Shown one piece after another: positions 8,319-16,168 of a DNA stretch of 32,202 bases. The stretch is taken from the NCBI GenBank assembly GCA_020721925.1, contig DYLV01000013.1, positions 1 to 32,202 of the forward strand, read 5' to 3'. Every line of letters begins with the position of its first letter. Position 1 is the first letter of the stretch. The notes under the pieces are model-generated. The model ran no database searches and had not been told where the DNA came from. It worked only from the letters and a program-made list of their open reading frames with translations. Both the position numbers and the translations under genes were made by a program. This DNA comes from Leptospira biflexa (GTDB lineage Bacteria > Spirochaetota > UBA4802 > JAGODF01).

Positions 8319-8347
8319 TTGACAAAAAAACCAATATTACATTTTAT
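8319..8347 (+). promoter_or_regulatory. Sigma-70-type promoter for the candidate small RNA
   Basis: A consensus TTGACA (8319-8324) is followed after 17 bases by TTTTAT (8342-8347, 4 of 6 consensus). The predicted start is near 8353, just upstream of the structured RNA and its terminator. Confidence 0.45.
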
Positions 8348-8352
8348 GGCTC

Positions 8353-8427
8353 GCAGGTGTCCTCCTATTTTTTGACGAACCTCCAAAATCCAACTCTTAA
8401 AGGGGATAACACATCCCCTTTTTTTTT
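8353..8427 (+). ncRNA. Candidate small RNA with anti-Shine-Dalgarno motifs
   Basis: About 75 bases from a predicted start near 8353 to the T-run at 8419-8427. The body contains two C-rich single-strand candidates, TCCTCCT (8360-8366) and ACCTCC (8379-8384). These complement AGGAGG ribosome sites, a design known from C-rich-loop regulatory RNAs in Gram-positive bacteria. It ends in a 9-bp hairpin with a T-run. No open frame with coding character lies between promoter and terminator. I recognise no known RNA family. Confidence 0.45.
8399..8427 (+). terminator. Rho-independent terminator of the candidate small RNA
   Basis: AAAGGGGAT (8399-8407), loop AACAC, ATCCCCTTT (8413-8421): a perfect 9-bp stem followed by an uninterrupted run of T to 8427. 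The T-run exists only in the plus orientation, so something on the plus strand is transcribed upstream although both flanking genes point away. Confidence 0.85.
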
Positions 8428-8696
8428 ATCTTCAGTTAAATCTAATATATTTTCATCATATATTATATTTTTTGACAATACTTTTTTGGTGACTTTTTGT
8501 TTTTTTATTTTTATTATGTCTCTTTAAAAGCGTATTCTCATGATTATTTGAATTCAAAATGAAAAATTTCATGTCGCCGGTCATTTTCTTGCGGAATAAG
8601 ACATAAACAGATATTGAATATTTCTTGACGCGATTGTATTGAAGGATGCACTTTCTACTGAGGATTTTTCTTATCAATAATAGGCAAGGAACAATA

Positions 8697-9059
8697 ATGG
8701 CGAAAATCGATAACCAGCTGATGGAAGACAATATTATCAACAGCATCATAGGCGAAGGCTCGGAATTTAAAGGCGAATTCAATATAAACGGCCTTTTACG
8801 AATTGATGGCAAATTTAAGGGCAGTATACAAACTGAAGGAAAAGTGCTCATAGGAAAGACAGGCGAAGCCATCACTGATATTAAAGCGAGGGTGGTGGTA
8901 GTAGGCGGTTATGTGAAAGGGAACATATTCGCAGGGGAAAAGGTTACCATGCTTTCGACCGGGCATGTGGTGGGAAATATCATAACCCCGAGCCTGGTGA
9001 TGGAAGATGGGGTAATTTTTGAAGGCAATTGCGTGATCAATAAAAAATCCGGCGAGTGA
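8697..9059 (+). CDS. Bactofilin (polymer-forming cytoskeletal protein)
   Basis: 120 residues from the ATG at 8697, chosen because AAGGA (8686-8690) sits 6 bases before it; an earlier frame start at 8646 would add an unconserved hydrophobic stretch. The core is the bactofilin beta-helix with repeating short strands: FKGEFNINGLLRIDGKFKGSIQTEGKVLIG, GYVKGNIFAGEKVTM, GHVVGNIITPSLVMEDGVIFEGNC. Bactofilins self-assemble without nucleotide into filaments and in spirochaetes and others influence cell shape or wall synthesis. It is followed after 11 bases by yaaR in the same direction. Confidence 0.92.
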   Translation: MAKIDNQLMEDNIINSIIGEGSEFKGEFNINGLLRIDGKFKGSIQTEGKVLIGKTGEAITDIKARVVVVGGYVKGNIFAGEKVTMLSTGHVVGNIITPSLVMEDGVIFEGNCVINKKSGE

Positions 9060-9070
9060 TGGGATAACTC

Positions 9071-9514
9071 ATGATAGAAATATATTCGACCTCTCCGAAA
9101 AGGGAGGAAAAAACCAAAATTAAAGGCAAAAAAAGAACACAGGGTGTCTCTTCAAGCCGGGAGACATTTTCTTCTTCGCTTGAAAGCAATATACGATTTA
9201 AAATCGAGGGAAGTTTTGAAGAATTGATGGAGGATTTAAAGGATCAGGAAAAGCAATTTGTGGAAAAACAGGATTTATTTGAACTTGCGAAATATAAAGC
9301 ACTGGTGCAGCATATTCTCAAACTGGCCATGGACGAAGGTTACCGTACAACTGTAATGAGAAGAGGACGTTCAGACAGGTCCGATTTCCTCATTGTTCAG
9401 AAGATTAATGAAAAAATTGAGGAAATACAACGAAATATTACAGGAGCTTCTGCATTTAATTTATTAAAAGAGATTGATGAAATACGAGGAATGATTCTTG
9501 ATTTATTATATTGA
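9071..9514 (+). CDS. yaaR: YaaR-family (DUF327) protein
   Basis: 147 residues. After a basic, disordered N terminus (1-40), the family core runs to the end: FEELMEDLKDQEKQFVEKQ, ELAKYKALVQHILKLAMDEGY, RSDFLIVQKINEKIEEIQRNI, IDEIRGMILDLLY. It is nearly all helix and cytoplasmic. The biochemical role of the family is not established. In Bacillus subtilis yaaR also directly precedes holB, so position supports the assignment. The ATG follows the bactofilin stop by 11 bases without a strong ribosome site. Confidence 0.85.
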   Translation: MIEIYSTSPKREEKTKIKGKKRTQGVSSSRETFSSSLESNIRFKIEGSFEELMEDLKDQEKQFVEKQDLFELAKYKALVQHILKLAMDEGYRTTVMRRGRSDRSDFLIVQKINEKIEEIQRNITGASAFNLLKEIDEIRGMILDLLY

Positions 9515-9585
9515 AACAGGATTTTTGTAATTAGCTATAGGATGAATCCCGAGTGGAATTTTAGATCACATCAGCATATTGAACC

Positions 9586-10578
9586 GTGAATGACATTTTT
9601 AAAGATATAATTGGACATGCGATCCAGAAACGAAAATTGTCCGTCTTGCTTGAAAAAAAGATTCTCCCTTCGACAATTCTTTTCGCTGGTCCGGAGGGTA
9701 TAGGCAAGTGGAAGATGGCAGTGCGCATGGCTATGTATTTGCACTGCGGCTTCCCCAATCCCCCTTGTTTGTCTTGTTCAGATTGTCTGCGCATTGAAGA
9801 AGGATTGCATCCGGATAGCGTATCGATACATCCTAATGAAAACGGGATCATTCCGATCGGCAAGGAAGGGAGCGGAGAGCCGGGAACCGTTCGATGGCTT
9901 ATTGAAAGGCTTTCAATGAAATCGTTGAGCGGTATTACTACTGCCCTTGTTGATGGAATTGACAGAATGAGGCCAGAAGCACAAAATGCGCTCCTGAAAA
10001 CGATTGAAGAGCCTTCGAAGGGTACTTATATTTTTTTAATAGCCGGAAGCGTTGCGACTGTTCTTCCTACGATCATTTCAAGATGTTTCACTCTTAAATT
10101 TGATTTCCTGCATGACGAAGAGGTACTTCAAGCTATTGAAACGATGGCTTCACAAGCGTCGGAACTTCCACTGATTGCGCAAGCCGCAGGTGGTTCGATG
10201 GCGAATGCTGTTTTACTTCGAGATGAAGGAGCTCTTGAAGACATTAAAAACGCGATGGCCGATATAAAAGAGCAAATAAACACCGGTTTTTCCGCGATGG
10301 AACATATTTCGCGTATTGAAAAAAAAATAGGCGCGGAAAAACTGCTTGATATACTTTTAAATATCTACCGTAAGAATATGAAAAGTGTTCTATTGACCGG
10401 TGGGATTAAAGGGATAATAGGGGATTATTTCGGAGAAATTCTGTTTGAGCGCGTTGACACAACATTGGCGGTTATTAAGACTATAATCCAGGTAAGAATG
10501 GAACTCAAGAGGAATATTAATATAGTCAGTGCGCTCCGCGGACTTCTCTATGAGAAAACTGTATCGGAGCAAATTTAA
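9586..10578 (+). CDS. holB: DNA polymerase III delta' subunit
   Basis: 330 residues; clamp-loader subunit of the replisome. An AAA+ fold is visible: Walker-A-like GPEGIGKW (35-42), a Cys4 zinc module (C54, C61, C64, C67), sensor-type NALLKTIEEP (134-143) and the SRC motif (165-167) that supplies the arginine finger. Position 42 of the P-loop is Trp instead of Ser/Thr, consistent with delta' being a non-hydrolysing wedge subunit. The start is GTG with an in-frame stop immediately upstream (9580-9582) and no clear Shine-Dalgarno. It lies between yaaR and ricT as in Bacillus. Confidence 0.9.
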   Translation: MNDIFKDIIGHAIQKRKLSVLLEKKILPSTILFAGPEGIGKWKMAVRMAMYLHCGFPNPPCLSCSDCLRIEEGLHPDSVSIHPNENGIIPIGKEGSGEPGTVRWLIERLSMKSLSGITTALVDGIDRMRPEAQNALLKTIEEPSKGTYIFLIAGSVATVLPTIISRCFTLKFDFLHDEEVLQAIETMASQASELPLIAQAAGGSMANAVLLRDEGALEDIKNAMADIKEQINTGFSAMEHISRIEKKIGAEKLLDILLNIYRKNMKSVLLTGGIKGIIGDYFGEILFERVDTTLAVIKTIIQVRMELKRNINIVSALRGLLYEKTVSEQI

Positions 10579-10596
10579 TAATGGGTAGTGATTACA

Positions 10597-11442
10597 ATGA
10601 GTGAAACAGTTCAGGTGAAATTGCGTAAAAGCAATCAAATATGTGTTGTCGATTTGAACCATCTCTTTATTAAGAGAGGTTCTCTATGTATTTTTGAAAC
10701 AGAGCATGGGGTTGATATTGGCACGCTTTGCTATAAAGGGAATACTGAAAAGAAAAATGTTATCGGGAAGATGCTACGCCTTGCCGGACCGGCTGATGTA
10801 AAGCAACTGCCGGAGTTTGAAACGCTTGAAGCGAAGGCGTTTGATGTGTGTAAAAAAAAGGCAAAAGAAAAGAAGCTTGAAATGAAGCTTGTATTGGTAA
10901 AATGCCTTTTTGACAGATCGAAAATAATTTTTTACTTTGTTGCAGAAAACCGCGTTGATTTCAGAGAGCTTGTGCGCGATCTCGCTTCCGTGTTTCGAAC
11001 AAGGATTGAAATGCGCCAAATCGGCGTTCGCGACGAAGCGAAGCTTATAGGCGGATACGGCCATTGTGGAAGGCATCTTTGCTGTGGACACATGAAGGAT
11101 GGGTTTGAGCCTGTTTCTATCAAAATGGCTAAGGAGCAGAATCTTAATCTCAATTCATTGAAAATATCCGGAATGTGCGGAAGGCTTCTGTGTTGTCTCA
11201 GTCATGAGTATGATGTCTATAGAGAATTATTTATGAATTATCCTACTCCCGGATCTCAAATAGAGGTGGAAGGGAAGATTTTTATTGTTGAAACGGTGGA
11301 GCCCCTTAGAAACAAAATCATGCTGAAATTTCAGGATATCACCATGGAAATATCGGGCAACGATGTGATACGCGAAGAGAAGAAATTTATAGTTTCTCAG
11401 AGAGTTGCGCAGAGGCTTTTGCATACCGCGTCTGAAGAATAA
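10597..11442 (+). CDS. ricT: RicT/YaaT (PSP1-domain) protein
   Basis: 281 residues from the ATG at 10597; the GTG three codons upstream is an alternative. The PSP1 C-terminal domain contains the family cysteines GHCGRHLCC (C157, C162, C163) and MCGRLLCC (C194, C199, C200), which in the Bacillus RicA-RicF-RicT complex help bind [4Fe-4S] clusters. That complex influences RNase Y-dependent mRNA processing, biofilm formation and phosphorelay. No ricA or ricF homologue is visible here, so the partner set may differ. Order holB-ricT-metG is conserved with Firmicutes. Confidence 0.9.
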   Translation: MSETVQVKLRKSNQICVVDLNHLFIKRGSLCIFETEHGVDIGTLCYKGNTEKKNVIGKMLRLAGPADVKQLPEFETLEAKAFDVCKKKAKEKKLEMKLVLVKCLFDRSKIIFYFVAENRVDFRELVRDLASVFRTRIEMRQIGVRDEAKLIGGYGHCGRHLCCGHMKDGFEPVSIKMAKEQNLNLNSLKISGMCGRLLCCLSHEYDVYRELFMNYPTPGSQIEVEGKIFIVETVEPLRNKIMLKFQDITMEISGNDVIREEKKFIVSQRVAQRLLHTASEE

Positions 11443-11468
11443 ATGCGAATAGAAATCCGAGGGTAAAA

Positions 11469-13379
11469 ATGGGAAAGATTTTTTATGTCACCACGCCGAT
11501 TTACTATGTAAATTCTGAACCGCATATTGGGCATGCTTACACTACAATCCTTGCTGATTTTTTAAAGCGATTTTACAGGATGCTTGGATATGATGCATTT
11601 TTTTTAACCGGCACCGATGAGCACGGCGATAAAATCGCAAAGGCGGCAGCGCAGTCACAAACTTCCCCTCAAGCATATACGGACAAAATCAGCGGTATCT
11701 TCAAATCGGTCTGGAGTGATATGGATCTTCAGTTTGATGATTTCATCAGGACAACCGAAGAGCGGCATAAAAAAGTAGTGCAAATGGTTTTACAGAAGGT
11801 GTATGATGCGGGCGACATTTATTTCGGAAGCTATGGAGGGTATTATTGCTTCGGTTGTGAGCGCTATTTCACTGAAAAGGAGATGGTGAACGGGAAATGC
11901 CCCGACCATGATAAAAAACTGGATTATATTGAAGAACAAAATTATTTTTTCAAGATGAGCAAGTACCAGGGATGGTTGATCGATCATATTAAAAATAATC
12001 CTGATTTCATTCGTCCTGAGCGATACAAGAACGAAGTGCTATCAATGCTTGAGGGCGAGGCGCTTGAAGACCTCTGTATCTCGAGGCCGAAAAAAAGGCT
12101 GCAGTGGGGCATTCCGCTTCCGTTTGATGAAAACTATGTTACCTACGTGTGGTTTGATGCGCTCATCAATTACATCAGCGCGCTTGGGTATCCCGAAGGT
12201 GAACGGTTCAATAAATACTGGCCACAGTCTCAGCACATCATCGCAAAAGATATTGTGAAGCCACACGGCATTTTCTGGCCCACCATGCTAAAAGCTGCAG
12301 GAATTCAGCCGTACAAACATCTTAACGTCCACGGCTACTGGAATATGGAAGATTTAAAAATGTCGAAAAGCCTTGGCAATGTGGTGCGCCCCATGGATCT
12401 GATACAAAAATATGGGGATGATCAGATTCGATATTTTTTCCTCCGGGAGATGACCTTCGGATTGGATGCGCGTTTTTCTGAAGCATCGGTCATCAACAGG
12501 GTGAATTACGATCTGGCGAATGATCTGGGCAATTTGGTGAAGAGAAGTTTCAATATGGCTGAAAAATTTTTCAATGGAGAAATTCCGGAAGGGAATGGTG
12601 ATTCTGTGGGTCTTTTGGCTCTTCAGCAAAAGTTTTCAGAAGCAATGGATGAATATAGAAAAAATGTGATGGCATATCGATTCAACACGGGGCTTGAGCA
12701 TCTCTGGGAATTTATTCGTTATCTCAATAAATATATCGACGAAACAAAACCGTGGGTATTGGCCAGGGAGGGGAAGAAAGATGCACTGGGATGCGCTATC
12801 CGCAATCTCCTTGAATCGTGCTATGCGGTGATGGTGCTCCTCTCACCTATTTTACGCAAAGCCTCGGCAAAGGTCATGGATGCGCTTGGAATGAATGGAA
12901 TCGGGTTTAATGAGAACTTAGCGACATTGCGTTCGCTAAAAGCTGGTAATCGAATCCAGGATGTTGGTATTCTCTTCCCCCGCTTGGAAAAGGAGGAAAT
13001 AGAAGTTATGGAAAAAAATGCAGAAAAGAAGAATTCAGTACAGGAAGAAGGGCTTGTAGATATTATGGAATTCTCCAGAGTGGACATACGCATTGCAGAA
13101 ATCCTCGAAGCGCAGACGATAGAAGGATCGGATAAGCTGCTTGAACTAAAAGTTGATGCAGGGATTGACAGGCGCACTATTGTGGCGGGCCTTGCAAAAT
13201 ACTATTCACCTGAGTATCTGGTGGGGAAGAAGATTTTACTGGTGGCAAACTTAAAACCTGCAGTACTTTTTAAGCGTACTTCGAATGGGATGCTTCTTGC
13301 TGCGAAGAAGGAGAAGAACGATCCTCCGATTTTAATTGAGGTAAATCCTGCCATCCCCAATGGTGCAAGGCTGAGTTGA
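11469..13379 (+). CDS. metG: Methionyl-tRNA synthetase with C-terminal tRNA-binding domain
   Basis: 636 residues; charges tRNA-Met. Class I signatures are HIGH (19-22) and KMSKS (297-301). A zinc knuckle with CFGC and, about 14 residues on, CPDH fits the one-knuckle type known from Thermus and other bacteria. The anticodon-binding helical domain (about 360-500) is followed by a charged linker and an OB-fold tRNA-binding domain (about 536-636, DIRIAEI, GIDRRTIVAGLAKYY), the Trbp111/EMAP-like module that dimerises MetRS. The ribosome site GAGGG precedes the ATG, 26 bases after ricT. Confidence 0.97.
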   Translation: MGKIFYVTTPIYYVNSEPHIGHAYTTILADFLKRFYRMLGYDAFFLTGTDEHGDKIAKAAAQSQTSPQAYTDKISGIFKSVWSDMDLQFDDFIRTTEERHKKVVQMVLQKVYDAGDIYFGSYGGYYCFGCERYFTEKEMVNGKCPDHDKKLDYIEEQNYFFKMSKYQGWLIDHIKNNPDFIRPERYKNEVLSMLEGEALEDLCISRPKKRLQWGIPLPFDENYVTYVWFDALINYISALGYPEGERFNKYWPQSQHIIAKDIVKPHGIFWPTMLKAAGIQPYKHLNVHGYWNMEDLKMSKSLGNVVRPMDLIQKYGDDQIRYFFLREMTFGLDARFSEASVINRVNYDLANDLGNLVKRSFNMAEKFFNGEIPEGNGDSVGLLALQQKFSEAMDEYRKNVMAYRFNTGLEHLWEFIRYLNKYIDETKPWVLAREGKKDALGCAIRNLLESCYAVMVLLSPILRKASAKVMDALGMNGIGFNENLATLRSLKAGNRIQDVGILFPRLEKEEIEVMEKNAEKKNSVQEEGLVDIMEFSRVDIRIAEILEAQTIEGSDKLLELKVDAGIDRRTIVAGLAKYYSPEYLVGKKILLVANLKPAVLFKRTSNGMLLAAKKEKNDPPILIEVNPAIPNGARLS

Positions 13380-13541
13380 ATTGGATTTCTAAATAATGTG
13401 TGATATATTATATGTGATTATTGAGCAAAAACAATTTGATGGTACCTTTTGGGAATAAAACTCTGGATTAAATGCCGTTTTCCCACTTAGAATAGAGTGA
13501 ACAAACGATTTTTAAGATGCCCATAATTTACAAGGCCGGAA

Positions 13542-14033
13542 ATGAAAATAGGACTAATCGCAGATACACATAATAATATCGCACTCACAAAAAAGGCGGT
13601 TGAAATTTTCCGGGAAAAAGGAGTTGAGTTGGTTATTCACGCAGGGGACCTTACCTCGCCAAAGATCATGGATCTTTTCTCACCATTGAAATGTGCTTTC
13701 GTTTTAGGTAACAGCGACATCGATGTAGAGATGATTAATATGCATGCGGAAGAAATGGGATGCGGCATGGTGGGGGAATCCTGTGAACTTGATGTTGGCG
13801 GGAAAAAGATTTTCGTACTGCACGGTAATGATGTTCCCTTGTTTCGAAAAGCTGTCTCATCCGGGAAATATCATTACATTATTAAAGGGCATACACATTT
13901 TTTTGAGAATTACGTATCGAGCAATACGCGTATCATAAATCCTGGAACCTTGTACAGCGAAGAAGAATGCACTGTGGCGATTTTGGATACGTTAACGGAC
14001 AAAGTGGAAAAAATAAAGATAACGGATGAATAA
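13542..14033 (+). CDS. YfcE/MJ0936-family metallophosphodiesterase
   Basis: 163 residues, full length for this calcineurin-like family. All metal ligands are present: D8 and H10 (ADTH), D36 (AGD), N57 (LGNSD), H94 (LHGN), H117 and H119 (GHTH). Such enzymes use two metals to hydrolyse phosphodiesters; the physiological substrate is generally unknown. There is no signal peptide, so it is cytoplasmic. It follows metG after 162 bases that hold no clear promoter or terminator. Confidence 0.88.
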   Translation: MKIGLIADTHNNIALTKKAVEIFREKGVELVIHAGDLTSPKIMDLFSPLKCAFVLGNSDIDVEMINMHAEEMGCGMVGESCELDVGGKKIFVLHGNDVPLFRKAVSSGKYHYIIKGHTHFFENYVSSNTRIINPGTLYSEEECTVAILDTLTDKVEKIKITDE

Positions 14034-14371
14034 TTGAAGATAAAATAATAACATATACTCAGAAACAAAATACGACTATATTTCATGCTATGCCACCGAA
14101 ATAATCTCCATATGCTACCTGCCATGTCTGGTAGTCTTGTAGTATTTCTTCCTTGACAAAATAACGCTTCTTTTGTAGTTTTGGCATTCTCATTTTTCAT
14201 CTACCGGAACCAGCGCGTGAAGTCTTTTCTTTGCGACAGATTGCAGGACCGTCGATAGAATCAGATTCTTTTGAGGTGCACATGTGTTTTGTCGGTGAGA
14301 GAGTCTCGGTGTAATGGCTTTTTTAAAAGGAACCGTTATAGCGAAATTAGTACGTATTTTTGGAGCGGCGT
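14034..14371. other. Intergenic region before ispE
   Basis: About 338 bases without a convincing gene. TTGACA at 14153-14158 is followed after 17 bases by TAGTTT, a poor -10, so a promoter is possible but weak. A ten-codon frame with a GAGGTG ribosome-like site starts at the ATG near 14281 (MCFVGERVSV) and could be a leader peptide, but nothing else supports it. Longer frames crossing into ispE or yfcE are shadows. Confidence 0.4.
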
Positions 14372-15274
14372 TTGGAGTTTACTGAAACTGCATGTGCGAA
14401 GATTAATTTACACCTTGAAGTTCTCAATAAGCGAGACGACGGTTATCATAATATTTTCAGCCTGATGGTCTCAGCGGATGAATGTGATCTTTTACAACTG
14501 GAAGAACTGGAAAACAATCGGGGAAATGATATTGTAAATATCCGTATCCTTCCGAAAGGCGGCACGCATGAATGGCTGATGTCTACGGTCCCGCTGCACG
14601 AAAATCTTATTGCAAGGGCTATAAAGGCGTATTTTGCAAAAGCGGGCATCGGAGGCTCTGTGGTAATTGGTGTTCAGAAAAATATTCCTGCGGGTGCGGG
14701 TCTTGGAGGCGGAAGCAGCGATGCAGCGGCGACGCTTCGGCTTATAAATTCTCATTTGCACTATTTCAGCGATGATGAGTTAATGAAGCTGGCATCGACT
14801 ATTGGCGCTGATGTTCCATACTGCCTTGTTGGTGGATATGCGCTTTGTGAGGGGATTGGCGAGATTGTGGTGCAGCTCGAAGGAATTCTCCAGTATTGGG
14901 TGTTGATTGTGCACAAGAACCTGCACATAAGTACCCGGAAGGCGTATGAAGCACTTGGCAGAAATACGAGAGGCACGTATTCCTCTATTGAAATTGAAAA
15001 TAAAAAGAAATTGTTTAAGGAAGGATTCATTAAAGGGGATATTGGGATTTTTAAGGATGTGCTGAAAAACGATTTTGAAGAATTTGCATTTCACATGTAT
15101 CCAGAACTGCAATCCTACAAGATGCAATTGAAAAGCCGTGGTGCCGATTATGCTGCGATGACAGGTTCTGGGTCGAGCATTGTGGGAATTTTCAAAGACT
15201 ATGATGCGATGAGAAAGGCGGAGAAATGGTTTCATGCACAAGAGATTCAGGTTATAGGTGCACAAATTGTATAA
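14372..15274 (+). CDS. ispE: 4-diphosphocytidyl-2-C-methyl-D-erythritol kinase
   Basis: 300 residues; phosphorylates CDP-methylerythritol in the MEP isoprenoid pathway, so the organism probably makes isoprenoids by MEP. GHMP kinase motifs: AKINLHLEV near the N terminus (K10), the ATP-binding PAGAGLGGGSSDAA (about 104-119, catalytic D117), and MTGSGSSIVGIF near the C terminus. There is no ATG: TTG at 14372 is preferred because GGAG (14362-14365) lies 6 bases upstream. TTG at 14360 is the alternative, and an in-frame stop (14348) excludes anything longer. tRNA-Gln follows after 18 bases. Confidence 0.93.
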   Translation: MEFTETACAKINLHLEVLNKRDDGYHNIFSLMVSADECDLLQLEELENNRGNDIVNIRILPKGGTHEWLMSTVPLHENLIARAIKAYFAKAGIGGSVVIGVQKNIPAGAGLGGGSSDAAATLRLINSHLHYFSDDELMKLASTIGADVPYCLVGGYALCEGIGEIVVQLEGILQYWVLIVHKNLHISTRKAYEALGRNTRGTYSSIEIENKKKLFKEGFIKGDIGIFKDVLKNDFEEFAFHMYPELQSYKMQLKSRGADYAAMTGSGSSIVGIFKDYDAMRKAEKWFHAQEIQVIGAQIV

Positions 15275-15292
15275 ACGCTTAGACGTTTTTAT

Positions 15293-15364
15293 TGAGGCGT
15301 AGCCAAGTGGTAAGGCACCGGATTTTGGTTCCGGCATTCCAAGGTTCGAATCCTTGCGCCTCAG
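15293..15364 (+). tRNA. tRNA-Gln (UUG)
   Basis: A complete cloverleaf: acceptor TGAGGCG (15293-15299) pairs with CGCCTCA (15357-15363), discriminator G at 15364; anticodon stem CCGGA/TCCGG with loop TTTTGGT giving anticodon TTG; T arm CAAGG-TTCGAAT-CCTTG. CCA is not encoded and must be added. It lies between ispE and glmU and is probably co-transcribed with them. A weak 5-bp hairpin with T-run (about 15273-15290) directly precedes it. Confidence 0.97.
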
Positions 15365-15381
15365 ATCATACTATAGGGAAA

Positions 15382-16149
15382 ATGGTTATTATGTGTGGTG
15401 CTCATAAAGTGAAAGGACTGATTTTGGCGGCGGGAAAAGGAGTGAGGATGAAATCCGATATTCCCAAAGTCCTTCACCAGCTTGCGGGAAAGCCGCTGGT
15501 GATGCATGTCGTTGACAATCTCAAACTGGCAGGAATTGAAGATATTATTGTGGTGGTGGGTTATCGCGGCGAAATGGTTGAAGAGGCTATCGGATCGTGT
15601 GTGAAAACTGTCTGGCAAAGAGAGCAACTCGGTACAGGTCATGCAGTCATGCAGACGGAAGGTGCGTTAAAAGGTTTTGATGGGGGGGTTATCATTGCCT
15701 GCGGAGATGTGCCGCTGATGAAACCGGAAACATTTCGAATCCTTGTGCGTGAAGGTGCAGAAGAGCGTGTGAAAGCAATTGTTGTAACCATGCGGCTTGA
15801 TAATCCTTATGGATATGGGCGAATTATCAAAGATGAAAAGGGTTATATTGCGCGCATCATCGAAGAGAAGGATGCAAGTGACGAGGAAAAGAAGATTACG
15901 GAAGTGAACACGGGAACATATTATTTCGACGCAAAGCTTCTATTTGAAGGTCTTGCAACTGTTGGTACAGATAATGCACAGAAAGAATATTATCTTCCGG
16001 ATGTTATCCAATATATCCGAAAAAAAGGTTTTATTGTTAAGGCGCTCTTGCTTGAAAATGCCTTAGAGGGAGCGGGTATAAATTCTCGAGAAGAACTACA
16101 GAGAATAGAGTCGCAGATTAAAGGACAGGTGGCACAGGCGAAAATTTAA
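15382..16149 (+). CDS. glmU: GlmU-type UDP-GlcNAc pyrophosphorylase, uridylyltransferase domain only
   Basis: 255 residues from the ATG at 15382 (ATG 15391 is also possible; a GGGA site lies just upstream). The open frame extends left through the tRNA, but that part is not protein. The nucleotidyltransferase domain is intact: LILAAGKGVRMKSDIPKVLH, GTGHAVMQTE, ACGDVPLM, GYGRIIKD, EVNTGTYYF. It stops at about 250 residues where full GlmU (about 455) continues into a left-handed beta-helix acetyltransferase, which is absent. It should make UDP-GlcNAc from GlcNAc-1-P and UTP, while GlcN-1-P acetylation must come from another protein. In the signature, Val replaces the usual Thr of GxGTxM. Confidence 0.88.
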   Translation: MVIMCGAHKVKGLILAAGKGVRMKSDIPKVLHQLAGKPLVMHVVDNLKLAGIEDIIVVVGYRGEMVEEAIGSCVKTVWQREQLGTGHAVMQTEGALKGFDGGVIIACGDVPLMKPETFRILVREGAEERVKAIVVTMRLDNPYGYGRIIKDEKGYIARIIEEKDASDEEKKITEVNTGTYYFDAKLLFEGLATVGTDNAQKEYYLPDVIQYIRKKGFIVKALLLENALEGAGINSREELQRIESQIKGQVAQAKI

Positions 16150-16168
16150 TGGTGGTTTTGTATAGCTT

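Larger units (their letters stand above)
8094..8696. other. Gene-free region (603 bases)
   Basis: This AT-rich stretch lies between the divergent STAS/HATPase and bactofilin genes. It holds two inverted repeats (8208-8219 and 8263-8279), a promoter-like pair at 8319-8347, a candidate small RNA ending in a strong terminator (to about 8427), and about 270 bases of AT-rich leader before bactofilin. The 65-codon frame at 8178-8375 has low-complexity composition and no ribosome site, so I do not call it a gene. Confidence 0.6.

Noticed and set aside
8359..8366. AGGAGGA on the minus strand as a ribosome site
   Set aside because: The first ATG downstream on that strand is followed directly by a stop (ATG TAA), so no minus-strand gene begins there.
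8178..8375. 65-codon plus-strand frame in the gene-free region
   Set aside because: Begins at TTG without a ribosome site, has Lys/Leu/Phe low-complexity composition, and overlaps the promoter and body of the candidate small RNA.
13910..14200. 96-codon minus-strand frame over the yfcE end
   Set aside because: Overlaps a well-supported gene, has no ribosome site and no recognisable character.
14271..14465. 64-codon frame running into ispE
   Set aside because: Cys/Arg/Ser-rich, out of frame with ispE and lacks any family features; an antiphase shadow.
15292..15381. N-terminal extension of the glmU frame
   Set aside because: These codons are the tRNA-Gln gene and its flank; the conserved protein begins at the ATGs at 15382 or 15391.
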